64,000 bases of DNA from Elusimicrobia bacterium GWA2_56_46 (GCA_001799575.1 MGTT01000011.1:124001-188000), one strand, 5' to 3'; shown: positions 8,902-18,114, counted from the first letter of the stretch. Numbers and translations: made by a program. The notes: generated by a model not told the origin, from the letters alone.

Positions 8902-10382
8902 TGCGTTTTCTCCACGTCCCCGGCCAGGGCTATCTGGCCGCGGCCGTGGGATTTCACCCAGTAAAGGGCGTCGTCGGCTTTCGCGAGCAGGGCCTCCATG
9001 GAAGAAGCGTCCGCCGGGAATGTCGAGATACCCAGGCTCATTGACACCGTAAGTTCCCGCGTCTTGGAAAAAGGCACGGGGATCTTTATCTCGCGGACCT
9101 CCAGAGCGAGCCTGGCCGCCAGTTTCTGCGCTTCCTCCCCCGTGGCCTGGGGCAGGAGTATAATGATCTCGTCGCCGCCGTAGCGGCACGGGAAGTCTAT
9201 TTTGCGCAGATTGGAAAGGATCACCCGGCCGACCTCCCTGAGCACTTTGTCGCCTATCTGGTGGCCGTAAGTGTCGTTCACTTCCTTAAAATAGTCCACG
9301 TCCCCCCAGATGACGGCCAAAGGCTGCTTGAAACGTTCCGCGCGGTAAAATTCCTCCTGAAAACGCTGGTTGAAGTAACGCCGCAGCGGCAGTTTGGTCA
9401 GTTCGTCATAAAGCGAAAGCTCTTCGACCTTGTCGAAAAGCCTGACATTGTCCAGCGCCAGACCGATCTGCCCGGCGAAAGACTTGAGCATGGCAAGTTC
9501 CCCCGGCTCGATCTTCTGCTGGCTTAAAAGGTTGTCCACGATCAGCAGGCCGATGGTGGTTCCCTGCACCACCAGGGGCATATACAGCACGCAGTCCTTG
9601 TACCGTTCCATGAACACGCCCGAACTCCTGCCCAGCACGATATCCGCGAAGCGGTGGGCGCCGGCCTCAAGCGGGATCTCTTCGTACGCTATGCTCTTAA
9701 GCTGGCCGCGGATATCGGAACTCAGTTCGCCTTTTAATTTCTGCGCTTTCTCGTCTATCAGGTAAAGCCGCACGCGGTCAAAGCCGAAATAGGTCTGGAT
9801 GCCGGCCAGGATATGTTTAAAACTGTCGCGCACCCGGAGGGAATTGGCGAAGATCTCGGTAAGTTCGGTGATGACGGAAAGATTCCTGGAATATTTTTTA
9901 TTAAGACCCACGAATTCTGCTTTGTAATAGCTGCGCATGAACTCGCCGATATACTCGTGGGCAAAGGCGGCCTCGGCCGGAGAAAACCGCTTTTTTTTCG
10001 GGGAACGTTCCAGCCTGATCAGCCCCTGTATGGGAGCTTCGCCGGAGGCGGCCGCGGCATAGATCCCGACCCGGAACGGCGCCAGCAGAAAATGACCGGC
10101 CTTATTGCTGAAAACCGCCGGCTTCAGCGAGGCCAGCGTTTCGGATGCCGGAGAATCCGGGGACGGGCGCGCGCTTTCCTCGGCCTCGAAAGACAGGCCG
10201 TCCGCGCGGCGCATCATCAGACGCAGAAGCGCGTTCTTCTCGTCGTAATAATAAAACGAGACCCGCTCCGCCGCGGACAGTCTGGACGCGGCTTCGAGCA
10301 GCCCTTTCAGGAAAGCGTCCCGGCTCTCGAAAAAAGCGGGCGTTTCCCCGGCCAGGGAGTTTATTTTCTTTTTCTTTTTCAT
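8880..10382 (-). CDS. GAF-GGDEF diguanylate cyclase
   Basis: GAF-like region, then DELTKLPLRRYFNQRFQEEFYRAERF...GDVDYFKEVNDTYGHQIGDKVL...FPCRYGGDEIIILLPQ; stop codon lies in the heptamer array. Confidence 0.9.
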   Translation of the reverse strand: MKKKKKINSLAGETPAFFESRDAFLKGLLEAASRLSAAERVSFYYYDEKNALLRLMMRRADGLSFEAEESARPSPDSPASETLASLKPAVFSNKAGHFLLAPFRVGIYAAAASGEAPIQGLIRLERSPKKKRFSPAEAAFAHEYIGEFMRSYYKAEFVGLNKKYSRNLSVITELTEIFANSLRVRDSFKHILAGIQTYFGFDRVRLYLIDEKAQKLKGELSSDIRGQLKSIAYEEIPLEAGAHRFADIVLGRSSGVFMERYKDCVLYMPLVVQGTTIGLLIVDNLLSQQKIEPGELAMLKSFAGQIGLALDNVRLFDKVEELSLYDELTKLPLRRYFNQRFQEEFYRAERFKQPLAVIWGDVDYFKEVNDTYGHQIGDKVLREVGRVILSNLRKIDFPCRYGGDEIIILLPQATGEEAQKLAARLALEVREIKIPVPFSKTRELTVSMSLGISTFPADASSMEALLAKADDALYWVKSHGRGQIALAGDVEKTQGMRDEG

Positions 10383-10391
10383 ACGCTGCTG

Positions 10392-11570
10392 TCAGTACAG
10401 CGACAGCAGATAATCTATCTCTCCCTGGGCTATTATCAGTTCCCTTAAAAAATCCTCCCGCGTATAGGCCTGCCTGGAAATCCGCAGCGACGCGTGCCAG
10501 AGCGCCTTGTCCAGCAGCAGTTCCGCCGTGGGGTATACGGCGCTGTTGGGCGCCGGCGCCGGAGAGGAGAACACTTCCCTCCAGACCTCTTCGCCGCGGG
10601 AATTTTCCAGGATCTCTTCAAAAACCTGGGTCAGGCACGGAAAAGCCCCGAAAGCCGGGGCGAAAGAACGGCAGCTGTCCGCGGAAAGCGCCCATTTCAG
10701 GAACAACCCCGCCTCCTTCAGGCGGGGCGAGCCGGAGGCGGCCGCCAGACCGTAACTCAGGATCTGTTCTTTTTTCCTTGCGCCCGGCAGACGGACAGGC
10801 CTGAACGAACTTTTCCTGCCGGCGGGGAAAGCGGGCAGCCTGGTTCCGATCACCATGGCGGCCGAGTCCTCGTAGAAAGGCCCCCCCTCAAGGACAGTCT
10901 CTCCGAAAAGCGGCAGATAACCCCTGAGAGCCGGCTCCAGATAGTCTTCCAGGCCTTTCACGGCCTCGTCCCTGCTGAGCGTACAGCGGTTCCGGTCTTC
11001 GGAAAACAGGTCTCCCCCGCGGTTCCAGACGCAGGGCAGAGCGTAGGCGGCGCTCAGCCGGCCGGCGCCGCACAGGACAGGGTAAAAGCCGCGTTTTTTA
11101 TTTCCGGAAGCCAGCCTTTCGCAAACCGACAGGAATCCCCCCCAGTCGGAAAGATCGGCTTCGGGGCGCAGGGAATGTTTTTTGAACTCTTCCGGGTGAT
11201 AGAACAACACCGGAGCTTCCATCCACCAGGGCGCGGAAAAGGCGATATCGCTTTCTTCGGTTGAACAGCCTTTTTTCAGAAAGTCCGGGTACCTGACCGG
11301 GGTGAACGCCTCAAAAACCCTGTCGATTTCAGCCAGAAGGCCAAGTTTGGCCAAAACCGCCGTCCACGACTGCGGCAGTTCCATGATGTCCGCGGTTTCG
11401 CGGTTCCTGGAATCCCGGAGATGGGCAAAAATGTTCCGCCACATGGATCTGCGGGTCATGACCCGGAAATCCACCTTGATCTCGGGATAGTGCGCGGAAA
11501 AAGAGTTCAGCAGATTTTTGAAAGCCGCGAACTTACCCGTGTCGGAATCGGCCAGAAGCCATATCAGCAT
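10392..11570 (-). CDS. Extracellular solute-binding protein (ABC sugar-type)
   Basis: LADSDTGKFAAFKNLLNSFSAHYPEIKVDFRVMTRRSMWRNIFAHLRDSRNRETADIMELPQSWTAVLAKLGLLAEID. Confidence 0.6.
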   Translation of the reverse strand: MLIWLLADSDTGKFAAFKNLLNSFSAHYPEIKVDFRVMTRRSMWRNIFAHLRDSRNRETADIMELPQSWTAVLAKLGLLAEIDRVFEAFTPVRYPDFLKKGCSTEESDIAFSAPWWMEAPVLFYHPEEFKKHSLRPEADLSDWGGFLSVCERLASGNKKRGFYPVLCGAGRLSAAYALPCVWNRGGDLFSEDRNRCTLSRDEAVKGLEDYLEPALRGYLPLFGETVLEGGPFYEDSAAMVIGTRLPAFPAGRKSSFRPVRLPGARKKEQILSYGLAAASGSPRLKEAGLFLKWALSADSCRSFAPAFGAFPCLTQVFEEILENSRGEEVWREVFSSPAPAPNSAVYPTAELLLDKALWHASLRISRQAYTREDFLRELIIAQGEIDYLLSLY

Positions 11571-11575
11571 AAAAT

Positions 11576-12655
11576 TTAATCCCAGGACGCCACGGCCAGA
11601 TCCGGGGCTATATCCAGGGAACCACCCGAAACCCCGCGCTCAAGCCGGCGCGCGGCGCAAAGAGCCACCATGGCGGCATTGTCCGTGCAGTAGGCTTTTT
11701 CCGCGAACCCGATCTGATAGCCGGTTCCGGCCGCGAGTTCGGCGAACTTCCGCCTTAAACGGAGGTTGGCCGCCACGCCGCCGCCCACGATCACGCGCTT
11801 TATGCCGGAAGCCGCGCAGGCTTTGGCGGTTTTATGGACCAGCGTGTCGGCGACAGCCTCCTCAAAAGCCAGGCAGATCCCGGCCTGGCCGGCCGGGGAA
11901 AGCCGCCGGCGTTTTTCATAAAAATCGGAACCGAGCAGATCCCGGAGCCTGTAAGCCACGGCCGTCTTAAGGCCGCTGAACGAAAAATCAAAACTGCTTT
12001 CCATATAGGGCCGCGGGAACTCAAAGCCGCCGGCCCTTAACGGAGCGGCCCCCAGGGCCGCCTTTTCCACGGAAGGCCCGCCGGGATAATCCAGTCCCAG
12101 CAGTTTGGCCACCTTGTCGAAAGCCTCGCCGGCCGCATCATCGCGGGTCCGTCCCAGAACCTTGTAGCAGCCGTAGCCTTCCACTTTCCAAAGTTCGGTA
12201 TGGCCCCCTGAAACGATGAGAACGATGCACGGAAATTTTATCCGTCTGGATGCCAGCTTCCCCTCGTACTCGTAAGCCAGAAAATGGCCTTCAAGATGAT
12301 TTATGCCCAGAAGTTCCGCGCCGAGCAGCCTGGCCGCGGCCCCGGCCGCCACCCTCGACACCAGAAGGGCTCCGGGCAGCCCCGGTCCCCGGGAGAAAAC
12401 GACCGCGTCTATTTTCGGCCCGTTCAGCCAGCCGCCTCTGAAAAAAGGACGCCGGTAACCGGCTTTCGAAAGGGCGGCGCCAAGCACAGGGGAGATCTTC
12501 TCCAGATGCGCCCGGCTGGCAAGCTCCGGCACCACGCCGCTGTATTTTCTATGAAGACCTATCTGGGAGAAAACGATATTAGAGAGCAGCCGCCGGCCGT
12601 CAAGCACACAGACGGAGGTTTCGTCGCAGGTGGTCTCAAAAGCCAGGATTCTCAT
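11576..12655 (-). CDS. tsaD: tRNA N6-adenosine threonylcarbamoyltransferase
   Basis: MRILAFETTCDETSVCVLDG...INHLEGHFLAYEYEGKL...VSGGHTELW; start set inside the ORF because the upstream extension is repeat-derived. Confidence 0.95.
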   Translation of the reverse strand: MRILAFETTCDETSVCVLDGRRLLSNIVFSQIGLHRKYSGVVPELASRAHLEKISPVLGAALSKAGYRRPFFRGGWLNGPKIDAVVFSRGPGLPGALLVSRVAAGAAARLLGAELLGINHLEGHFLAYEYEGKLASRRIKFPCIVLIVSGGHTELWKVEGYGCYKVLGRTRDDAAGEAFDKVAKLLGLDYPGGPSVEKAALGAAPLRAGGFEFPRPYMESSFDFSFSGLKTAVAYRLRDLLGSDFYEKRRRLSPAGQAGICLAFEEAVADTLVHKTAKACAASGIKRVIVGGGVAANLRLRRKFAELAAGTGYQIGFAEKAYCTDNAAMVALCAARRLERGVSGGSLDIAPDLAVASWD

Positions 12656-12660
12656 AAAGC

Positions 12661-12745
12661 AGGGTCTAGGGGTCAGGGTAGAGGGTTTAGGTTCAGAAAT
12701 AAGGAATTTCCATATCACACCCCTACACCCTAAACCCTCTACCCT
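12661..12745. repeat. Heptamer family F (AGGGTTT-like) as inverted pair around a ~26-bp core
   Basis: AGGGTAGAGGGTTTAGG at 12675-12691; exact reverse complement CCTAAACCCTCTACCCT at 12729-12745. Confidence 0.9.
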
Positions 12746-14105
12746 ATTTTGCTGTTTTCAGATTCCCCAGAACCTCTCTGGCTTTCAGAAGTTCCACGGC
12801 GCGATCCAGCACATCATCGCGGATCTGGGCTTCTTTTTTCTTATCCTGCGCGGTGGGGCGGAATACTCCGTCGTTTTGCGGAACAGAAGTTTTCTCCCCA
12901 AGCCGTTTTTTCTCGGCCTCTTCCGCGGCTTTCGGTTCTTTGCCGGGATAATAGAATTCTTCAGCCTGCTGGAGAAGTTTTCTTTCTACTTCCAGCGGAA
13001 CTTTAATCTCTATGTCCGGGGTTATGCCGCCGGTGTTCTTTTTTTCGTCACGATGTATGGAACGGCCGGAGGGCGTATAATACCTGGCTATAGTGAGCCT
13101 TAACGCGGACTTGTCGGAAAGCGGTATCATGGACTGAACGCTGGCCTTGCCGAAAGTGCGCTCGCCTATGATAACGGCTCGTTTGTTGTCCTGCATGGCG
13201 CCGGCCACGATCTCGCTGGCGGAAGCCGAGACGCGGTTCACCAGGATGACCAGCGGCAGATCGGAATAGGGCGCCTGGGCGGCGGCCCTGAATTCCTGGT
13301 AATTTTCCGGCTTACGGCCCTTGGTGTAAACTATCATCCTGTTGTTATCCAGGAAAAGCTTTGAAATGTCCACCGAGGCCGACAGCAGACCGCCCGGGTC
13401 GTACCGCAGGTCTATGACCAGGCCTTCTATCCCCTGCTTTTGAAGGCCCTGGAGAGCCTTGGTGAAATCCTCCACCACATGGCCGGTGAATTCTATCGTT
13501 TTTATGTAGCCGATCCTGCCATCGATCACCCTGGACTTGACGTTCTCGGTCTTGATCAGTTCGCGGACCATGGTCACGTCCCTGTTTATCCAATCGGCGT
13601 TCTTGTCCTCCGTCTCCCGCGCGATAGTGATCTTGACCTGGGTTCCGGGCACGCCGCGCAGTTTTTTTATGGCTTCGTCTATGATCAGATCCTTGGTGCT
13701 CTCGCCCTCTATTTTCACGATCTTGTCGCCTGGATACAACTGGGCGCGGTACGCCGGCGTATTGGGGAGCGGCGTTACCACGGTCAGCCAGCCGTCGCGC
13801 ACATCCACCCGTATGCCTATGCCGCCGAATTCCCCCTCCGTATCGCTCTTGACCCTGGTGTAAACGTCGGGCTCCATGAACTGGGAAAAATCGTCCAGCT
13901 CGCGCACCATGCCGGCGGCGGCCCCGTAGATCAGTTTCTGGGAATCTATCTCGTCAACGTAATTTTCCTTGATCAGCTCCATCACGTCCACTATTACCTT
14001 GAGCTGCTGGTAGGTCTGATCTATGGCAAAATTGAGGTACGGGAAAGCCAGGCCGATAAAGGCGGAAACGAAGACGATCCCCGCCAGTTTCTTAATGCTT
14101 TTCAT
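12744..14105 (-). CDS. S41 family C-terminal processing peptidase
   Basis: FGGIGIRVDVRDGWLTVVTPLPNTPAYRAQLYPGDKIVKIEG (PDZ); LVNRVSASASEIVAGAMQDNKRAVIIGERTFGKASVQ catalytic motif; GGGAG RBS. Confidence 0.95.
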   Translation of the reverse strand: MKSIKKLAGIVFVSAFIGLAFPYLNFAIDQTYQQLKVIVDVMELIKENYVDEIDSQKLIYGAAAGMVRELDDFSQFMEPDVYTRVKSDTEGEFGGIGIRVDVRDGWLTVVTPLPNTPAYRAQLYPGDKIVKIEGESTKDLIIDEAIKKLRGVPGTQVKITIARETEDKNADWINRDVTMVRELIKTENVKSRVIDGRIGYIKTIEFTGHVVEDFTKALQGLQKQGIEGLVIDLRYDPGGLLSASVDISKLFLDNNRMIVYTKGRKPENYQEFRAAAQAPYSDLPLVILVNRVSASASEIVAGAMQDNKRAVIIGERTFGKASVQSMIPLSDKSALRLTIARYYTPSGRSIHRDEKKNTGGITPDIEIKVPLEVERKLLQQAEEFYYPGKEPKAAEEAEKKRLGEKTSVPQNDGVFRPTAQDKKKEAQIRDDVLDRAVELLKAREVLGNLKTAK

Positions 14106-14165
14106 TGAATTTTCTCCCTGTTGCACGAAAGTATAGATTATACATCTTTCAGGGCTTTTTTTCGC

Positions 14166-14200
14166 CCTTTAGCCTTTAGCCCTCGTCCTTTATCCTTATC
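14166..14200. repeat. Degenerate heptamer array (CCTTTAG/CCTTTAT), 5 units
   Basis: CCTTTAG CCTTTAG CCCTCGT CCTTTAT CCTTATC. Confidence 0.75.
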
Positions 14201-14224
14201 TGAAAAATTCGACTGAATTTTTCA
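14201..14224. terminator. Hairpin downstream of the M23 peptidase gene
   Basis: TGAAAAATTC-GACT-GAATTTTTCA. Confidence 0.4.
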
Positions 14225-14226
14225 GG

Positions 14227-15390
14227 TTAGTTCGTCAGCCAGATCAGCGGATCCACCGCCGCGTCACCCAGCCGAATCTCAAAATAAACCGCGCTATAAT
14301 CCTTCTCCGCCGGCCCGGAAACAGCCTGCGTGTCCTCCCCCGCGCGGCCAAGCGGGGAACTGGGCGTCACCTGATCGTTTTTAAAGACCGAAATAGACGC
14401 CAGCAGACCGTAAATGGTGAAAAAGCCACGCTCGTGATCCACTATGACCACGTTCCCGTAAGTCCTGAACGGACCGGCGTAAATAACTTTCCCGTTCATG
14501 ACCGGGAAAACGGGGGCCGCTTCCGCGGCGCGGATCCGCACGCCTTCCCGCACGATCCAGGTCTTCAAAAGCGGCACCTCCTCCCTGCCGTACCGGCTTA
14601 TGACCCTGCCCGCCGCCGGCCAGGGAAGCGAATGCCTGGGAATCGGCAGATCCCTGGATCTCCCGGCCGAAGGCTTATAAGGCGACTGTTTTTCAAGTTT
14701 CCTGACCAGTCTGGTCAGGCCGAGAGCGGCGTTCTGGAGGTTTTCCACTTCTTTTGAAAGCCGGAGCTGCTTTTCCCTGGTCCTTTCCAGTTCCGTCATC
14801 TTGCCCTTTACTATGTTCCTATGGGCCGACCGCTGCTTGTCCACCAGCCCTTTTTTCGCCTTAAGCTCAAGATTCTGCCTGGTCAGATCCTGAAGATCTC
14901 CCTTGACCCTGGCGGTCTCGCCTTTGATCCTTTTGATGAGGCTGTTCTTCTCCAGGATGGCGGATTTCAGCAGGAGATCGCGCGAAATATCGCTCAACCC
15001 GTGATAGGGATAATAGAAATGTTTATCCAGAGAATAGAGGACGACCTCCCCATACAGATCTCCCTGGAGATCCTTGTAGGCTTTGGCGAGGGAATCATAC
15101 TTTTCCCTGGAATCGGAGCTTCTGGCGCGGGTACCGGCAAGCTGCGCCTCCAGCGCTTTCTGGCGTCCCACATTAAGCTTATCCTCTTTTTTAAGAGTGT
15201 CTATTTCGGAATTTATGAGGTTTTCCTCTTCCCTGTATTTCTCCAGTTCTTTCTTCTTTTCATCCAGTTGCTGACGGATCTCGTCCAGACTTTTTTTCCT
15301 GGCCGCGATCTTGCCCTCGGCCGCGAGCCCGGCGGGGCCGGCCAGGAGCAGGAACGAGAAAAGGAGGGTTAATTGTGCGTGTTTTTCCAT
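14227..15390 (-). CDS. Murein hydrolase activator EnvC-like, M23 domain
   Basis: N-terminal coiled coil and C-terminal LytM-like GKVIYAGPFRTYGNVVIVDHERGFFTIYGLLASISV. Confidence 0.85.
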   Translation of the reverse strand: MEKHAQLTLLFSFLLLAGPAGLAAEGKIAARKKSLDEIRQQLDEKKKELEKYREEENLINSEIDTLKKEDKLNVGRQKALEAQLAGTRARSSDSREKYDSLAKAYKDLQGDLYGEVVLYSLDKHFYYPYHGLSDISRDLLLKSAILEKNSLIKRIKGETARVKGDLQDLTRQNLELKAKKGLVDKQRSAHRNIVKGKMTELERTREKQLRLSKEVENLQNAALGLTRLVRKLEKQSPYKPSAGRSRDLPIPRHSLPWPAAGRVISRYGREEVPLLKTWIVREGVRIRAAEAAPVFPVMNGKVIYAGPFRTYGNVVIVDHERGFFTIYGLLASISVFKNDQVTPSSPLGRAGEDTQAVSGPAEKDYSAVYFEIRLGDAAVDPLIWLTN

Positions 15391-16214
15391 TGGAAGATCA
15401 CCCAGGCGGACACGCCGCCCGCGGCGATGATCGCCGCCTGCCAGAAAGGCCCGGGCCAGAGCCAGAGGGGGCTCAGATATTTGACCGGGTAGACAAGCGC
15501 GTAGGAAACCGCCACGGCCAGGGAGGCGGCCAGGAGACCCGCGAAAAACCAGTTACGGTCGCGCCGCACGCTCTCAAGGAAGCCGCCCACCGTGTTACGA
15601 TAAAGCGCCGCCATCAGAGCCATAAACACCAGGGACACGAAAACCAGGGACAGCGAGACCAGAAGATAATGTTCGTAGAAAAGGGCGTGCAGAATGGCAT
15701 AGGCCCCGAGCGGCTTGTATTTTATGTCGGCTACGCCGTTGACTTTCCAGGCCTCCTCAACCCAGGAGTTAAGATCTCCCAGGGCGGCCTCGTCCAGCGA
15801 GACCTCAAAAGTATCAGGCAGAGGATTGGAGACCATGTTCATGACGGCGCCCACCAGATCGGGGTCTTCCTCGCGGAGCCTGCGGAGGCGTTCGGCCTTG
15901 CTTATAAAGGAAATCTCGGCGCTGCCCGGGATGGCCTTGAACCGCTCTTCCATGCCGGCGGAATCCTGTCTTACCTTATCGCTTTTGACCACCACTATGC
16001 GGAAATCTTCCTTAAGGATAAGGGAGATCTCCCGGACCTGCAGACGCATGAACAACAGCGCCTCCGCCATAAGGGCGCCGGCAAAGACGGTCAGAAAAAC
16101 CACCCGGTAGCCCTTGCGGCCCTTTTTATGCTCTTCCGTTCGCTGGTAGTGATGCTGCGGATGGTGATGATGTTCTTCCATAAATCGCTGAAATGGGTTT
16201 ACCCTGCCCGGCAT
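15369..16214 (-). CDS. ftsX: FtsX-like cell division permease
   Basis: EISFISKAERLRRLREEDPDL...NPLPDTFEVSL..., four TM segments; overlaps the envC-like gene; start could be 16181. Confidence 0.8.
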   Translation of the reverse strand: MPGRVNPFQRFMEEHHHHPQHHYQRTEEHKKGRKGYRVVFLTVFAGALMAEALLFMRLQVREISLILKEDFRIVVVKSDKVRQDSAGMEERFKAIPGSAEISFISKAERLRRLREEDPDLVGAVMNMVSNPLPDTFEVSLDEAALGDLNSWVEEAWKVNGVADIKYKPLGAYAILHALFYEHYLLVSLSLVFVSLVFMALMAALYRNTVGGFLESVRRDRNWFFAGLLAASLAVAVSYALVYPVKYLSPLWLWPGPFWQAAIIAAGGVSAWVIFQWKNTHN

Positions 16215-16283
16215 TTCAAAGCATCATTATATAATTTATTATGTGAAGATGGGCAAAAAAGGGGGGCACCCAAATCCTCCACT

Positions 16284-16782
16284 AACAACCCTGCGTCATT
16301 GATGAGAAGATTTCACCCATTGGGTGAAAGCGGAGAAATGGCGGCGGGCTGCCGGTTCGGGGGCCTGCCAGCCATGGGGCCCATCGGGCCTGCGGGGCCC
16401 GGCGACTTCGCGCCGGTTCCCCTCCGGCCCGATCCGACCCATGGCTGTCACCCCTCCAACTATACCCCGCCGCCATCCTCCTGATATAGCCTGAAAAACA
16501 CACCTCTGTTTTACCCGCGAGGCGTCCAAATAGATGACTATCAATGAAGAGATGATGATTCCAAGAGGCGCCGCGGAATTCGGGTACCGGATACCGGTGC
16601 CGGGTGGGTAATTCAAGTAGTAATTTGGGCGGGGTCAATATATTGTATTTTCAGATTTTGGAATGCCGAGTGACCATCAATTGCGTAAATTTTACTAAGG
16701 GGTGAGTCGCAGGCCCCCGTTTTACTACCCTGCGGTTCGTTAACCCAAAGCCGATAACAGGCCTGCCTCATTGATGAGAAGA
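16284..16782. other. Non-coding structured block bounded by 27-bp imperfect direct repeats
   Basis: AACAACCCTGCGTCATTGATGAGAAGA (16284-16310) vs AACAGGCCTGCCTCATTGATGAGAAGA (16756-16782); nested stems 16338-16476. Confidence 0.55.
16581..16608. repeat. Heptamer family B short array
   Basis: CGGGTAC CGGATAC CGGTGCC GGGTGGG. Confidence 0.6.
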
Positions 16783-16842
16783 ACATTGCGGACGCGGACG
16801 TGTCGGCGAAATTATCGCTTATCGGATTTGGGAGGCGGGAAT

Positions 16843-17835
16843 CTAAAGCGACTTATCCTTGAACTCTACGGCCGCCACGAAAGGCGAACGCGAAATCTCG
16901 CCCACCATATCTACCGGGAGACTGCCGGTGATCTCAAAAGCCGTGAACTTGGCGTCAACCGAATTATTGGGCAGCCGGAAGACGTTCTCGGAAGCGAAAC
17001 CGGCTTCGGAGCCCAGCCGGCGGACGTAATCGGCCACAAAAATGCCGGAACGGGCGCCGCCCGGGGCGCGCAAGGTGAAACGGATCCGCGTCCTGAACGG
17101 TATGCCTGAAGTTTTCTTCTCTATGGCCACGCGCCTCACCAGCGGATCCCTGCAGATGCCGTCAAGCCTTGAATAGGGCGCCCAGCCGAGCAGAAATGTC
17201 CTTTTACCTACGGCGGTAAAGTAGGTTTTCTCTCCGGCGAACCTGAAACCGGAACCGGAAAGGGATTTTATGACCGCGGAATGATCCCCCGTCTTGGGGA
17301 GCACCGTCAAAAAAACATAATCCCCCGCTTTAAAACCGGAAAGAGCGCTCCGGTCAAGCGGATTGACATAGGAGGAGATCGGCCCGACCTCGTTCGCGAA
17401 AGTGACCTTGTAATACCGGCCCGGCCCCGCGGCGCTTTGTGAACTTGTGTCCTGTGACTTGTGGCTTGTGACTTGTACTCTGCGACTTGTATCCTGTGTC
17501 TTGCGTCCCGTGTCTTCCAGTATGCGGACCGCCGGCAACCGGTCCGCCATCAGGGTAGTGAGCGACAGGGAGGTCAGGGCGTCGCGAAAACCGCCGTTAA
17601 GTCTGGCCGCGGTTCTGGGATTACGATAGCCGTAGGCCGTTTCCACGTAATCCTGGAAATCCGGGTCGGTGAAAGGGCTGGCATCGGGTGACGGAGGCAG
17701 CCCCGGAAAATCCGGGTGAACCGTAACCGGCCGCAAATCGGCGGCCCTTTCCGGAGCAGCCGCGGTAAGATTTACGGAACCGGAGGCGAGGATCGCCGCG
17801 GCAAGTAAAAAAATATATTTTGTCGTTTTTATCAT
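16843..17835 (-). CDS. Exported protein of unknown function with in-frame heptamer-array insertion
   Basis: Signal peptide MIKTTKYIFLLAAAILASGSVNLTAAA; low-complexity RKTQDTSRRVQVTSHKSQDTSSQS encoded by array family D. Confidence 0.6.
   Translation of the reverse strand: MIKTTKYIFLLAAAILASGSVNLTAAAPERAADLRPVTVHPDFPGLPPSPDASPFTDPDFQDYVETAYGYRNPRTAARLNGGFRDALTSLSLTTLMADRLPAVRILEDTGRKTQDTSRRVQVTSHKSQDTSSQSAAGPGRYYKVTFANEVGPISSYVNPLDRSALSGFKAGDYVFLTVLPKTGDHSAVIKSLSGSGFRFAGEKTYFTAVGKRTFLLGWAPYSRLDGICRDPLVRRVAIEKKTSGIPFRTRIRFTLRAPGGARSGIFVADYVRRLGSEAGFASENVFRLPNNSVDAKFTAFEITGSLPVDMVGEISRSPFVAAVEFKDKSL
17443..17519. repeat. Heptamer array family D (ACTTGTG/TCCTGTG), 11 units inside a CDS
   Basis: ACTTGTG TCCTGTG ACTTGTG GCTTGTG ACTTGTA CTCTGCG ACTTGTA TCCTGTG TCTTGCG TCCCGTG TCTTCCA. 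Confidence 0.9.
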
Positions 17836-18060
17836 CCTTTGAATCGCGCAACGCAAAATTGGGAAACGGGCGCAAAGCCTCCATCGCCGTTCCCCCTGGT
17901 TACCCCGGATTCACAGGCCCGGGGGTGGATGCTCCTTCGCCTCTTCAAAGGATTACAAGGTGTTTTTAATTGTAGCTTTGATCGCAGATCATCACAAGGC
18001 ACTTTAGGCCTACGGGAACAAAGTAAATAGACCTACGCCGGAATAGGCCGAAAGACCCAT

Positions 18061-18114
18061 CAGAGTCTTGACACCGGGGGCGGACTCTGATATAATTTAT
18101 TTACCGGTAAGTAA
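18061..18114 (+). promoter_or_regulatory. Sigma70 promoter with overlapping inverted repeat and TetR-type palindrome
   Basis: TTGACA (18068) - 17 bp - TATAAT (18091); CAGAGTC...GACTCTG; palindrome TTATTTACCGGTAAGTAA. Confidence 0.75.

Noticed and set aside
12634-12718. N-terminal extension of TsaD ORF (MIWKFLISEPKPSTLTPRPCF)
   Set aside because: Derived from the family F heptamer array; conserved TsaD start is MRILAFETTCDETS at 12655.
15375-16484. 369-aa plus-strand ORF ending in a collagen-like GPIGPAGPG stretch
   Set aside because: Antisense to ftsX for most of its length; the Gly-Pro run arises from the structured GC-rich block.
17991-18056. Possible riboswitch/leader (CTTTAGGCCTA...TAGGCCGAAAG) upstream of tetR
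   Set aside because: Lies upstream of the -35/-10 and has only one weak stem; insufficient support.
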